Source of the DNA: Theobroma cacao
Taxonomy: Eukaryota; Streptophyta; Magnoliopsida; Malvales; Malvaceae
Direction of reading: 5' to 3'
Length of the DNA: 64,000 bases
Assembly: GCF_000208745.1 (NCBI RefSeq)
Contig: NC_030854.1
Coordinates: 38,160,111-38,224,110, forward strand
Shown: positions 10,419 to 22,750 of the stretch, piece by piece
How the letters are laid out: every line of letters starts with the position of its first letter
How positions within the stretch are numbered: the first letter of the stretch is position 1
Translations under genes and position numbers: made by a program
Notes under the pieces: model-generated
What the model saw: the letters and a program-made list of their open reading frames with translations, nothing else
Database searches by the model: none
What the model was told of the DNA's origin: nothing

Positions 10419-12214
10419 ATGGCTCCCAAGGCTTACATTCTCCAAATCTTTTTTGCCTTGTTGTTCATCTTCTTGCCTCTAACCAATTCCATTACCTTCA
10501 AATACCCTGCTATTTTCAACTTTGGTGATTCTAATTCTGATACGGGTGAGCTGGTTGCTGCCGGAATCGAGAGCCTTGAACCACCTCACGGCCAAAGTTA
10601 CTTCCAAACACCGTCCGGGAGATACTGCGATGGCCGCCTCATCATTGATTTTCTGAGTTAAACTTTCTGACTATTTTCACTAATTGCATCGGCATTTAGA
10701 CTTTCTGTTGCATATGCAGTTTTGTTCATCATGACTCTGCTTCACCCCCTGCAAATTTGTATATCACCTGGTCTCTCTGTTTCCTCTGTTTTTTCTAGGA
10801 GAAACTTGAGGGTTTCTTGCTCTTTTGCATACTTTATGGCCCTTCTTTTGATCTTTTTGATATAGTTCTTTGCTCATTGATATATGTGTTGCAGTGGATG
10901 CAATGGATCTGCCATTTCTAAATGCTTACCTGGATTCAATTGGCACACCAAGTTTCCGCAAGGGGTGCAATTTTGCAGCTGCAGGATCAACTATACTGCC
11001 ACCTACTGCAAATGCTGTCAGTCCGTTTTCTTTGGGAGTTCAAGTGGCTCAGTTTTTCCGGTTCAAAGCTCGGGTTCTTGAATTGCTAGCTACAGGTCAA
11101 CTCATCGATCATCTTCTAGAGAAATGCGGTCATCTTTATTGGCACTGATGCATTTATTTTTAATATTTTTTTTTAATTGAGAGCATTTTTCATCAATAGC
11201 AGTTAAGAAATCTTAATTGATACACCCGCCTTTTCCATTTAATTGCAGGTAAAAAACTTGGGAAGTACCTTCCAACAGAAGATTCTTTCCAGAAGGGGCT
11301 CTACATGATCGATATAGGCCAGAATGATCTTGCTGGTGCCTTTTATTCTAAAACGTATGATCAAATACTTGCCCTAATTCCTTCAGTCATGATAGAATTT
11401 GAAACTGGAGTAAAGGTCAGCTTCGAGAACACTAAACTACCTATTACGTCAGGACTTTATTTAGTTATTTGTTTAACATCTTCAAGGTTTCTATGCAAGC
11501 CTCTGCGTTGAGGGCCACATTTCGTTATCACGATGAGCATCCTAATCCTTGAAATTCTTTGGTTTCCATTGTAGAAACTATATGATCAAGGGGCTAGAAA
11601 TTTTTGGATTCATAACACTGGACCTCTTGGATGCTTAGCTCAAAATGTTGCGAAATTTGGAACTGATGCATCTAGCCTTGATGAGCTAGGGTGCGTCAGC
11701 AAGCATAACCAAGCTGCTAAAGTCTTCAATCTGCAGCTCCATGCCCTTTGCAAAAAATTGCAGGGCCAGTATACAGATTCGAACTTCACATACGTTGACA
11801 TCTACACAATAAAATCCAACCTTATAGCAAATTATTCTAAACTCGGTGAGTATGATGTACTTTCTATGATGAGATTGCAATAACAGGTAAATGAGGGCTA
11901 CAAGTATGGAATAGAAAATGATTTGAGTGCTTTAACATTTTGCAGGATTTGAGCAGCCTATAATGGCTTGCTGTGGATATGGAGGCGGACCTTTGAATTA
12001 TGACAGCCGAATTGCTTGTGGGAAAACAAAAGTCATCAATGGAACCTCAATGACAGCCAAAGCATGTAATGATAGTTCTCAATATGTGAATTGGGATGGA
12101 ATTCATTACACAGAAGCTGCAAATCAGTACGTTTCAACACAAATACTCACCGGAAAGTACTCCGATCCACCCTTCTCGAACAAAATGCCATTCCTTCTCA
12201 GTCTCAAGTTCTGA
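10419..12214 (+). CDS. GDSL esterase/lipase, secreted
   Basis: Five exons: 10419-10656, 10895-11095, 11249-11415, 11575-11845, 11946-12214, giving 381 residues, the usual size. An N-terminal signal peptide (about residues 5-24) predicts secretion to the cell wall. Catalytic blocks are visible: block I FNFGDSNSDTG with the nucleophile Ser, block III GQND, and block V with the Asp and His of WDGIHYTEAANQ. The family hydrolyses acyl or acetyl esters, often on cell-wall polymers or cuticle; the substrate here is unknown. I read it as the counterpart of Arabidopsis At1g54790 because TLP18.3 lies next to it, as in Arabidopsis. The ATG at 10419 is the only one placed just before the signal peptide. 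An alternative first exon may lie at 8651. Confidence 0.88.
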
Positions 12215-12379
12215 AGACTTAATTTACCCTTTGCTGGTAACTCTATTTTTTATTTGACTTCTAGCAGTCATTGCAAGTATTATTGATCAAAAAACTTACT
12301 GTAAAGAATTATAAATTCATGACTGGAAGTCCAGTTCCAGATATTGAACCCTTCCAATTATCCTATTGACTCAAAGGTA

Positions 12380-12424
12380 CTATATATGTGTAGAGTGTGT
12401 ATGTGTGTGTGTGTGTGTGTGTGA
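12380..12424. repeat. (GT)n microsatellite in the GDSL 3' flank
   Basis: About 15 GT units with an interrupting A, between the convergent GDSL and TLP18.3 genes. A candidate length-polymorphic marker. The rest of 12215-12764 is the two 3' UTRs with nothing else recognisable. Confidence 0.85.
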
Positions 12425-12764
12425 TGAAATGCAGTTCAAATTGTTCATTCATAAACGAAACGTTCGACAGCTCTCTCTGTATAGTACGAGCTTACTTGCT
12501 TCGTTTGATCTGTGATCCTAAGAATTTCAATTTATGCAGATCATAGAAGTAGATCATGTGCTATAATACAACTTCTTCCGAGCACCAACTAAGTATACAA
12601 CCTTAGACTAAACATCATTCCAGTTTTGGTTTTCCGAATGAGAACCAAAAATCTGTACTAGTTTCTTGGATTGCAAGGTTCTCGTCAACCATCTTTTAAC
12701 ATGATGGATCGTATAAAGGGGATTTGAAAGACAAATCACAAATCCTATAATATAGATTATGCTT

Positions 12765-14340
12765 TTACTTCTTGGAGACATAAGCATAGTATTGTGCCAT
12801 GGGAACAACAAAAGCAATCACCAACAAACCTCCAACCACGAGACTGAACTGTCCTCGTTTCTCTTCTGTCTCTTCCCTGGATTTGAAATTGGACTCCCTC
12901 TTATTTTCCTTAAACTTGGGGCCACCAGGATCTGGGAGCCCATCAATGGCAGCAACTAGCCTTTTGGCACTGCTGTAAATTGCTTCGTTGTACTTCTCAT
13001 CCGTGGCCAAAACTGCAAATTAAGAAAACAGTATGATCAGTATAACCGCAGCTAAAGAAACGAAACCCTCTTCTCTCTCCTAGTGGTTTGTTTGATCTCT
13101 CAGCCTAAGCTATACCATTGATGGTCAATTGCTGGGAAAGCAAATAAAATGATTCGCAAAGCAATCAAATAAGTTCATTTATAAGAGCCGGTTCTAGGTT
13201 ACGAAACGATGTGCCACTAAGGACAGTAAATCCTCATTAGACCGGGGAGGATGTCACGGTCCCAAAAGGAGCTATGAATCTTACATTGATGGTATACTAG
13301 ATTGAAACTGAGTATTTAAGTGTTTGTACCCTCTTCAAGCTACGAGGTGCCTCTAGAACTAATCTTTATAAGAAGGTTTTCGATTTCGGTTTTAGTTACA
13401 AAAATAAAAGAAATACTTACCAGGAAGGTTTTCTGATACAGTAGCATCCAGAATTTTTTCTCCAACAGCTTCAATAAATGCAGGTCCCCCTGTGACTGCC
13501 CCTTCTTTTTGACTTGTAACAAGCACAACAATACCTTTATTGTTACCCTCTTCAAGTGTGGGATACCAACGCTCCAAAACTTGGTCAGCATACTCAAAAG
13601 CATCAGCTTTGCTCTGCAATCAAATCTCAAACTTTGCATCCGTTACACAGGTTAAAAAGCAGTCCTACATTCCCACTGTTTACTAAGAAACTCTCAAAAA
13701 GGAAAACAAAAGGAAGCCATAATGTTATGATTCCTGGTAAACAACCAGGTCAAATGAACTAATCAGCTTCAAGAATTGCATAGAGCTTTCATTTGTTCTT
13801 CTTCATTTTACTTGGTTTCAGAAAACAAACAATAACAAACCAACAAAAGGGTAATATCCAAGTAAAAGTCAATTCATCAAAACAAGATCTTACTGTGAGC
13901 TTTCTAACAGTAACAAAGTTAATGTGGAAGGTCTTCCTTGACTCCAAATCAGATAAAAGCTGCCTCAAATCAGATTTTGTCACTCTACTAAGCACATTAG
14001 CATCATCAAACACATAGGAGTCCTTGGGTGGCCCTTCATTGATTACATCAAATTCTGATGCCCATGCATTGCCAGTGTGCAAGACTGGAGAAAAATTGAG
14101 TGCTAAAGAGATAGCTAGAGCCGCTAGTCCCCGCTGTGCATGAACAAACCAAGTTTTGGGTTCTGCCAAAGATGGTTTTAGTGATTGAGAAGTTTGTTTC
14201 TTGAGGGCACAAGTAAAGGGTTTTGAGAGAGGGAGAGAAGCTGATCTTGGTTGAATTGAAGGTGACAAAAGGCTCTTAGAAGTGGATGCTTTTGGATTCA
14301 GGATCGGAGAGAGAGAGTGAGAAGAGAGAATGGTTTCCAT
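12765..14340 (-). CDS. TLP18.3: Thylakoid lumen 18.3 kDa protein (TPM-domain, UPF0603)
   Basis: Three exons on the minus strand: 14340-13894, 13613-13421, 13012-12765, joining to 295 residues. The N-terminus is a Ser/Thr-rich chloroplast transit peptide followed by a hydrophobic lumen-targeting segment ending at NAWA. The mature TPM domain begins SEFDVINEGPPKDSYVFDD and runs to about residue 230. A C-terminal membrane anchor (LVVGGLLVIAFVVPMA) is followed by a Lys tail. In Arabidopsis TLP18.3 (At1g54780) has acid phosphatase activity and helps photosystem II repair and turnover of D1. All splice sites are GT-AG. It converges on the GDSL gene, with about 550 bases between stops. Confidence 0.93.
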
Positions 14341-14927
14341 TGTTAACTGGTCACCAGCTGGTGGATAGGAGAGAAATGAATTTTATTTTTTTGAAAGAAT
14401 TAAAAGACAGAAATGAAAGATTTTTTCACCATGTGTCTCTGGTTTCTGTTGAGCTCAGTATGCTTGAGTGGTTTGGATTTTGTCCTGTTTTGGATTGGTT
14501 GGCCATATTTTCTCTGGAGGATATTGTCTCTCAGCCATGTAGATAAACAAAGGGTACCTTGGTCTATTCATGATTTGCCAGGACCATTCCAAATAGCTTA
14601 TCGGGTGACATATTCGTTTCCACTTTCACTAAAATGACCACATCGCCCTCCTGTAACTAATAAAATATGGGACACAATTAACATAGAAGGACTAATTCAG
14701 ATGATACATTGGTTCTATCCATAAACACAACACAGACCCCTACTTGTTCATTTGTTCTTACGGTATCTGGTGAAAATGACGCAGGTTGTAGAGATCTTGA
14801 ACTTGTTTGCAGTTGAAAAAGAAAGATGAGATTGAATTAGAAATGATAAATTGTAGGTTATGATTCATGCCGGAGGGAGACTTAGATGCAAGAAATGTTG
14901 CAACAAAAACAAATTGTCAAACAGTAG

Positions 14928-15128
14928 AGGGTAGGGTTTTACGGAACAATAAATGGGCAAAGGAATGACCTTGATGAATTTGTACAAGATTTGGATCAAT
15001 ATTTTACTTTTGATACTAACAATGTGTTAGGTTTGGCATTTAAGAATTCTAAAGAAGATTTTATTCAGATGGTGGCTGCAATGGAAAGGGAAGAGGGAGG
15101 TGCCTTATCTCAAAATTGGATATTTTGA
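14928..15128 (+). other. Open frame of 66 codons without ATG, possible gene remnant
   Basis: A frame open from a TAG at 14925 to TGA at 15126 reads an acidic, coding-like peptide containing NDLDEFVQDLDQYFTF and FIQMVAAMEREEGG. It has no start codon, and poly(A)-signal-like sequence (aataaaat) follows near 15200. I do not recognise a family. It may be the tail of a retroposed gene or of a transposon protein. Confidence 0.3.
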
Positions 15129-15189
15129 GCTTTGGAGTTATGCTTTTCTGTGTTTATTTCCTTCCTTTGTAACCATAAAGTCTAAGATT

Positions 15190-18100
15190 GGCATTAAGTA
15201 ATAAAATTGCGTAATTTTTTAAAGAAAAAGTTAAATTGTGAGTTTCACCTGATGTAGCATATATACCAGAATTAATGGAATAATTTAATTAATAAAATAA
15301 TAAAAATATTTTAGTAAACAATTAATAAAATTAGTATTATTATATAATTTGAAAATTAATTAAATTATTAATTTAATTTAAGTATTATTAATAAATTATT
15401 AATAAATAAATAATTCAATAAATAATAATAATTAATTTTTTAAAAAATAAATTAATTAATGTATGAACAACTTAATTAAGTAAATAAATAATGTATTAGT
15501 AAACAATTAAATAAATAAATAAATAATATTATTTAATTTTAAAAATAATTAAATTAATTAATATACTAATAACTGAATTAATAAATTTAATTTACTAAAT
15601 AGAATATTGAATTAGTAATAGTTACTTCTATTATATGAAAATACGATTTTGGAGAAAACGTGTTTATGATGTGTTTACCTAACTTTTGTTTTGATAGTTA
15701 TATGATTATTGATAATTTTGGTCTAAATGTTTTGAAGCATTATTAATCTAATTGAGAGGATGTTGATTACTTGCTGAGTAGTTGTACTCATTTCTTTAAT
15801 TTTCATCATTTTTACAGGCTTTGACATTTTTGCATGTTTGAGAATTATATTTGCTTAGCAGGAGTTTTGGTTAGCAAGATTAACATTTGCCCTTGCATAT
15901 TTATAAATTTTGATGTGAGTATTTAATTTAAGTTTGTAACAAAATGTTAGCGAAATGAGGACTTTGTATTTGTAACTTTTATTATATTTGGAAATTTTTG
16001 TAAAGTGTAAATTTTAAAGAGACATTGGATACTTTTTTTAAAAAATTTAAAATGGTGCATGTATCTCTTTCATTTCACTTAACAATAATAAATTTAAAAG
16101 GGTGAGAGCATGAAAGTTAAATCCATGGAAGAAGATTAAGACAATGCACTTGGACTTATACATGAATGGAAACCCATATCCAATAAATATCTTTCTTTAG
16201 TATTGAGGATTTTTCCAATCAAAATTTAAAAATTTTCAACCTTTTTCCATTTTCATACAACCACAGGAGCAATAAACCTTGCCACTTGCAATTTTAGCCC
16301 CATTACCATTTGAGCTCATCTATTCCTGTAGGCTTGTAGCTATCACAAAAACAATAGTTCCCCTCTTGAGATAATCCAAAACTACTCTACATATCTCTCA
16401 CTTGTTCCTGATGGAGTAGTACTTGTCCCATAGTGTTGGGGATTTTGAAATTTCACTCATCAGGTTCTTGAACTTAAAGCTGCAATCTCCCTACTTATTC
16501 AATTCAAGGATACAATTGCGTGCAGAGCACTGCAGATCATATCTTCATTACGATCTACTTCTTATTTGACAGCATCTTGACTTGGCTTGAAATTAATCAT
16601 CTTTTGGAGAGGATACAAGTGAATCCAACACTGCTAATACAGCAGATGTTGGAGATATTAGATTTAGTTTAGTATGATATTGTTGCCTTATGCTTATGGG
16701 ATTTGTCTCATGGTGTCTGTTATGTCCCAAATCGTTGAATTTGGGGCGTGACAATTGGTAGTAAACACAATCATCCTTTTTCTATACCATACAATGAATA
16801 ACCACGTTTCCAAGCCTTGCCAATCTTTGAGTAATATTCTTTTCCTCGGTTGAATGTGATAAGACCATTGATTATCTCTTCCTTCTCCTCAAGATCCGTG
16901 ACAAAAGAATCAAAGCTTTAGGGATATTCCAATCATGTGTAATCCAAGAAATCATCATCACAATTCATATAAAGCTTTCGTTGCCTCTTCTTTTTCTTTA
17001 TGGCTTTGTCTTACATGGTTCAAATATCGCACCACTATGATTTCTTGGTATTTGGGGTGAGAGATGAGAGCATAATAATTCTTATTATCAAAAAGATGAC
17101 TATATATTATCTTCTTCTCAAGGGAAATTTCCTAGTACCATGTAATTTTGACATCTTCAAACTCACCTTCAATGTCCTCATAGTCGTTAATAGAAGAAAC
17201 GTCTTTCTCCTAAAAGATTCCACTTTCAGTTTACAATAGAAAAGATGTGTTTTTGAGTTAATTACTTCAGCTGATGCCATGCTCAATGTATCAATTTTCA
17301 AAAAAGATGGTTAAATATTTGAATAAAACTAATTTAATTCTTTCAAGAGAAAAATGGTAAAACATAACTAAGTAAAAAATCTATTGGAGGCAGTGGAGAG
17401 AAAGATTAAACCAATTCTTGATGTATCAAGTGTTGTTGTAGGTGGATGTGAATAAGTGAATGGTAGAGTAAAGTTGAGAATAGGTAAAGAATAGGAGCGT
17501 GGAATTGTCAAAGTAGTAGAGCAAGATTATGAATATGGTGGAGAAAGGACTATGTAAAAGAGAATTAGTGAGAAAATATCTAGAGTAATAAGTCAAGAGC
17601 GAAAATATTTTTGCACTAGTTCAAGAAAATCTTGTTCTGCCTAAAATGAATTGTTAAAACTCTATAAAGCTAGAGGAAGCAGTTACTCAAGAACTCTCCA
17701 GAACATCACAAAATGAAAATAACTTATGCACCGGTCACTTGTTCTTAGTTACTTCAAATGCCATATGCGTGAAAGTAACTCATGAAACTTATCACTTTTT
17801 TTAGTTACTTCCAATGCCATTTGCGTGAAATAGTTGTTCCACTTGTTTAGGACTATACAATCACTTTGACACATTATTCATTGATTCAACATATAAGTTA
17901 AAGATTGCAAAAATGCACATTTCCAAAATGAAGTACATGATGTTATTTTTATAAGATAATCTTTGTAATCTTGTATATATTCATTTTCATTAGCATGAGG
18001 TTACTCTTGGAACAATTAATTTTTATTTATTTAAATTAATAAATTAAAGTTTAAAACAATTAATAAATTTTAGTAAGTGTTATATTAATTATTAGTAAAT

Positions 18101-18950
18101 TTTAAGTATAATTATACACTAGTATATAGTAACGAAAAACAAAGAGGGTAGAAATAAAATAAAACTAAAAATCGTTACTTAATAATTATAGAACTGAAAT
18201 TAAACTATAAAAAATAAAGTTGCCTCTGAAGTCTCAACCTTCCCAACATAAAATCTAGGCATATAAGGCTCATATTCCTACGAGATCCAGGCAATTATGA
18301 TGCTACTTGTGTTATTATTAGCCCAATAGGAACGTGGATGATATAGTAGTAGTATTAATTTCCTTGTCACATGCTTGCCCGATATATTATTGCTGAATGA
18401 TATAGAATTTGCTTTCAAATTAAGAAAAAACACTCAAAGAATGGAATACTCTCTCTTTCTATATATGTTTGGTGGTGCCTGAATTCAACTCACGCTACTA
18501 AATTGTATCGAATAAATCCTACCTATGTTTGATGATAGTATTATCATTTTCAAAAGCATGCATTCAGGTTGGATATTCATTGGACTGACGGTCCACATTT
18601 TCAATTTAATAAAGGCTCCTTCCATGGACAATCATTGATTCATGCAGATTTTTTTTTTCTTTTTGTGCTACAAATAAAAAGAAATTGAAATAATAAAAAA
18701 AATAAACCCAAAATGTATTATTCCATTGAATTTAAATTTAATATCACGTAACAAAACATTCAATAATTAATTAACAAAACATTGGCATGTTTTCTTGTTT
18801 GAAACTTTCATTAAATTTTTGTTTTAACCAATGCATGATCTTTAAATAAATGGAATGGTTTTTGCTAAAGCAGCATTGCTTGGGGAGGGTGACCTGGATG
18901 AAAGACTGCTTATTCACGTATGTTATGGTCTAAGGGTATTAATAAGATTG
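15190..18950. other. Long AT-rich gene-free region
   Basis: 15240-15620 is nearly pure A/T built from aataattaa-type strings. A short inverted repeat, cccaaat/atttggg with a 6-base loop, lies at 16719-16738 beside a TGAC end and resembles the terminus of plant LTR elements. A segment ending tgccatatgcgtgaaagt at about 17750 is repeated imperfectly at 17810. No reading frame has recognisable homology. Confidence 0.5.
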
Positions 18951-18958
18951 CAGATCCG

Positions 18959-21335
18959 TAATTTTTTTTAAAAAAATGCGAGAATTTTATTGCCTAATCG
19001 AACGAGAGAAACAAATTCCGATTACATCATGAAATAAAAGGGTTTTTACCTTATCTGGGGAACTATTATAAGCTACCAAATTATTTGAAATATATAGTAA
19101 AACCTTCATTGGCCATGAAATCCGCTACTCTCTTGCCTTCAGGGAAGATATGGATTATTTGAACCTCCCATTGTCGTTAAATCAAACCATGAATGGCTTG
19201 AATCAGGTCAGAATTGGAACACGGGTGATCTAATTGAGAGGAGCCTGGACTACTATATTACTGTCCACTTGAAGAACTATCTTTCGAAAACCCAAGTCCC
19301 AATCATGTTTTAATCCTCTACATTCTCCCCAAAGTTCAGCCCAATATGCTGTACAACGCCGGAGTCTCATGGTATAGCCTCCCCTCCATTGGCCGAGTGA
19401 ATCTCTCAGAACACCACCAGCCGCTAGCTGCTTGCTCGGTTGATTTCTGATATGCTCCATCAGTATTTAGTACTATCCAATCCGTGGTTGGAGGAGCCCA
19501 CCATTTTAACACCTCTGTTAGACAATTCTGTTGAAAGCTCCCATTTTTTATGCAAACTGAACCTCCATTGTGTATAGTTGAGACCATACTGTAGATTAAA
19601 GTCAAACTTCGTTCTATATTAATGGTTTCATTTTTGAAAATAATTAAGTTTCTCCATTTCTAGAGAAACCAGCAAGTCACGCCAAATATCATTGCCCATG
19701 CTGCTCCATTCGTTTCAGTTTAAGAGTTACTTAGATTAAACATCAACCAGTCCATTGTAGAGCAGCTAAAAAAAAAAATTTGTGCATCTGATGGTAGGAT
19801 TCTTAACCAAACTTTGTTTGCTAACGGACAATCTCTAAGTGCATGGAGCATTGATTCTTCTTCCAAGTTACATTGCCTGCATATCAAATCATTGGATAGG
19901 TGCCTTCGAAGCCTCTCCTGGTTTGCAAGCAGGCGGTTATGCAGGCATTGAAGTAAAAACATACGGATCCTTTCGGGTCCATTCCATCTCCATGCCCATT
20001 GCCAAGTACCTGAAATGCTGTTAAGATGTAAAGTCTCTTGTTTTCTCAAATATTCATAAGCCGAGGCAACTGTAAACTGTCCAGACGATGAGAGAGCCCA
20101 GTGTGGCATGTCTGTGGCTGAAGAATTTTGTGGACAATGGTCTCCGACAATAACGTTAATTCTTCTGAAGGAAGGTAGTTCACCAAACTATTATAATCCC
20201 ATTCCCCATCCGATAGAACAAAATTATTTACGCAGCAATGATGCTGGCTTCAATGTCTCTTTTTCTTCGAAAAACCTACCTTAATTCTTCCTTTTTCGTG
20301 CTTCTCAATAACATTGTTTATAGCTTGCCTTTTCGGAATGAAGCTACTTTGCGATCTTCCAATTAATCCCTCAAGCATTGGTCTCAACCGATCAACCAAT
20401 ATTTTGCTAAATAATTTCAGTGAAACTGAGCACAAGTTGATAGGTCGATATTGAGTGATTTTCTCTAGACTTTCAACTTTGGGGATAAGGGTAATTAACG
20501 TATGATCTAAAGTTGGCGGAACCGAACCTACAGCATAAGCAATCTAGACAAAATTAACCAAATCAACAGTAATATATTTCCAGTTCTTCTGAAAAATGTT
20601 TGCTGGGAAACCATCATAGCACGGGCTTTTCCTTGGATTTATGTCAAATAAGGCATGTTGACTTTCTTCACTAGATATCGCCTTGGCTAAATCTGAAATT
20701 TGATCATCATTTAATCTCCAATTTGACGATATAGGTAAAGAAACCCAAACCCCGTGATTCGCATACAAATGTTTGAAGAAATTAACAACCATCTCCTCTA
20801 GTTCTTTAGGATCTATGTAGCACGATCCATCCTCTCTTCAAAGTGCAGCTTTCTGTTTCTTCCTTTGTCTATTTTTCACAAGTGCATGCTAAAACTTTGA
20901 ATTGCTATCCCCATATTTGAGCCAATCCAATGGAACCTTTTGTTGCCAAATAATCTCTTCTTGATAGAGCGCAAGATTATACTCCTCAATTAGAGTAATT
21001 TCTAAATGCTGAAGGTAATTGTTACGTTCTGCATCAAGTTGCTTTTATATTCCCTTGAGACGCGCCAGTAACGTCCTTTTCTTTTTATATATATCTCCAA
21101 AGTTCTCTAGACTCCACTGCTGCAAATTTTCGGCTAGTCCTCTCACAGTAAAAGTCATGTCTTTTTCTGCAAAGCTCCATTTTGTCTTAAGAAAATCAAC
21201 AAAATTAGGATGAGTTATCCATGCTTTTTCAAATCTGAAATTCTTTGTAGCTTGGAGCAATGGTGAGAAATCCTTACACCGTACAAGGATTGGATGGTGA
21301 TCAACAACTTCAAACGATACACCATATTCCATTTA
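18959..21335 (-). mobile_element. L1-type LINE, 5'-truncated and internally deleted
   Basis: Minus-strand ORF2 remains in domain order. At 21332-21045 is the segment between endonuclease and RT, starting VVDHHPILV. At 20792-20250 is the RT N-terminus, with NPRKSPCYDGFPANIF and RPINLCSVSLKLFSKILVDR. At 20230-19720 is the zf-RVT region with WRWNGPERIRMFLLQCLHNR and CRQCNLEEES. At 19600-19081 is RNase H, with LNTDGA, AELW and LQVDSN carrying the acidic catalytic residues. Endonuclease is missing, and the RT palm with its DD motif has been deleted near 20240. Stops and frameshifts occur throughout. The 3' UTR ends in an A-rich tract near 18960-18975. The element is dead. Confidence 0.9.
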
Positions 21336-21349
21336 ACAACATAGTTAAT

Positions 21350-21495
21350 AAATATGAATGCTCAAAATGTTCGAAAGTTTTTCTTCATATATCAAAAATC
21401 ACTCTAAAATATTTAAAAATGCTCAAAACGCTCATACGTTTCTTCGTATATAAAAAAATTACTTCAAAATGCTCAAAATGTTTAAACGTTTTTCT
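21350..21495 (-). repeat. Dispersed repeat copy (inverse of 9480-9635)
   Basis: Reverse complement of the gagcattttgag repeat seen at 9480-9635. It directly abuts the truncated 5' end of the LINE. The remaining bases to 21850 are unassigned and somewhat GC-richer (gtttcgggttgaggca), possibly older transposon DNA. Confidence 0.65.
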
Positions 21496-21852
21496 TTTTG
21501 GTAAGAAATACTCCATAGATGAATAGTCTGGTGAGGAAGGTTCAAAAAATATGAGTCAGTTTGAGGCGTAAACCTAAATATACTTGACCCGTTAATAGGT
21601 TTCGGGTTGAGGCACAGAGCCTAGCGAATGAGTCGATTTCATTAAGGACAATTTTGTCCAATTTTTTTTCTTTTGGCTAAAAACAGATAAAATTATAGAG
21701 AGAACTATTCTTAAAAACGTCTTACGCCTCAAGCCCATTTATGAAAGCACTATATTATTAATTTGTTAAAGATCATACTGGCCCTGAGTTGACATATTAT
21801 ACATCAACAATTCTCTCTCTCAAGATTCCACCTGCTAAACTCCAAGATTGAC

Positions 21853-22164
21853 ATGGCAGGGTCAAAAGGCAAGAAAAGCTTCTCGTCCAAATTAGCATCA
21901 TCCAAAGGTGCTTATTCAACGCAATCTAAGAAGAAAGGGAAGAAAGAACCAACAAGGATAAATGAGAAAGGTGACCTTAAGAGCAAGAGAACGAAGCACA
22001 ACGATACCATTGTCAAGACTTGTAGGCATTGCTTCTCTAATTTCACGAGAATAAAGGACAGCTATCAGAATAGACACACCGCAGAGCTGTGCAAGAAGGC
22101 TCAAGGCACCAGGAAATGTAAAATGGCAGCTAAGGAAATGGCAAAAGGAGAAAAAAAAGTGTGA
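21853..22164 (+). CDS. Small Lys-rich protein with a possible C2HC zinc knuckle
   Basis: Single open frame of 103 residues from an ATG; family not recognised. The first 50 residues are very rich in Lys and Ser (KSKRTKH and similar), suggesting a nucleic-acid-binding or nuclear protein. Residues 57-80 hold Cys57-x2-Cys60, His75-x4-Cys80, spaced as in a small zinc-binding finger; a further Cys is at 89. It stands alone between a LINE remnant and an LTR-derived array, so it could be transposon-derived or a young gene. Nothing in the flanks shows expression. Confidence 0.4.
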   Translation: MAGSKGKKSFSSKLASSKGAYSTQSKKKGKKEPTRINEKGDLKSKRTKHNDTIVKTCRHCFSNFTRIKDSYQNRHTAELCKKAQGTRKCKMAAKEMAKGEKKV

Positions 22165-22210
22165 GCTACTTTTGCCCACTTCTCGTGGTTTTCTTTTATT
22201 TTTTTCTTTT

Positions 22211-22530
22211 AAAGAAATTTCAGCTATAGGGGAACCAAAAACGTTCACCTCATAGTTTTCTATAAACTGGATTCTTGTTTCTTCATAAAAGAGAGGATGG
22301 ATATGTTAGACATCATACATTTTTGGATGTTGGCTTTCTTTTTTTTTTTTTTTTTTGAGAAATTTCATGTAGAGGGGAACAAAAAACATTCACCTCTGAA
22401 ATAGAGTGAGGAGAATATTGTGCTTCTTCTAGTGGTGGAATAGCTTTCTATAAATTGGATTCTTGTTTTTTCAAAAAACAGATGTTGGATATGTTAGACA
22501 TCACATATTCTTGGATGTTGGCTATTTTTT
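22211..22530. repeat. Tandem duplication of about 150 bases behind the Lys-rich gene
   Basis: The block gaaatttc...gaggggaac...cattcacctc, then ttctataaa-ttggattcttgttt and ggatatgttagacatca, occurs at about 22211-22340 and again at about 22357-22530. Both copies end in a long T run. Confidence 0.6.
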
Positions 22531-22538
22531 TTTTTGAA

Positions 22539-22700
22539 TGTATAATACCCAACATCCCACATCTGATGTGAATGTGATTGTTAAGACCTATATAACAATT
22601 CAAGCCCACTACTACTAACAATTTGAGCTTAAGCTTTTGAAGGTCACGTGGTTTAGGCCCAAAAAGCTGTTGGGTTAGTGGTTGGACTTGAATTGTTACA
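22539..22700 (+). mobile_element. Short LTR of a TRIM/LARD-like retroelement
   Basis: A 162-base segment starts TG (tgtataataccc) and ends CA (ttgttaca). Three bases later TGATATCAGAGC matches 11 of 12 bases of the primer-binding site for initiator Met tRNA. This is the LTR-plus-PBS layout of LTR retroelements. No coding region follows. Confidence 0.55.
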
Positions 22701-22750
22701 AATGATATCAGAGCCTGCACCAGTCTGATGTGAACTTTTACATTGCTCTG

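Noticed and set aside
14413..14637. Hydrophobic 74-codon open frame divergent from TLP18.3
   Set aside because: Sits in the TLP18.3 promoter; Trp/Leu-rich random translation without signal-peptide layout or homology.
16240..16330. Minus-strand frame starting MSSNGNGAKIASGKVY with CSCGC
   Set aside because: Resembles the start of transposon GRF-type zinc-finger proteins, but stops after about 30 codons; too little to call.
16719..16752. LTR-terminus-like palindrome (cccaaat/atttggg, cgtgac)
   Set aside because: No matching second LTR, PBS or polypurine tract seen; left as a note in the intergenic entry.
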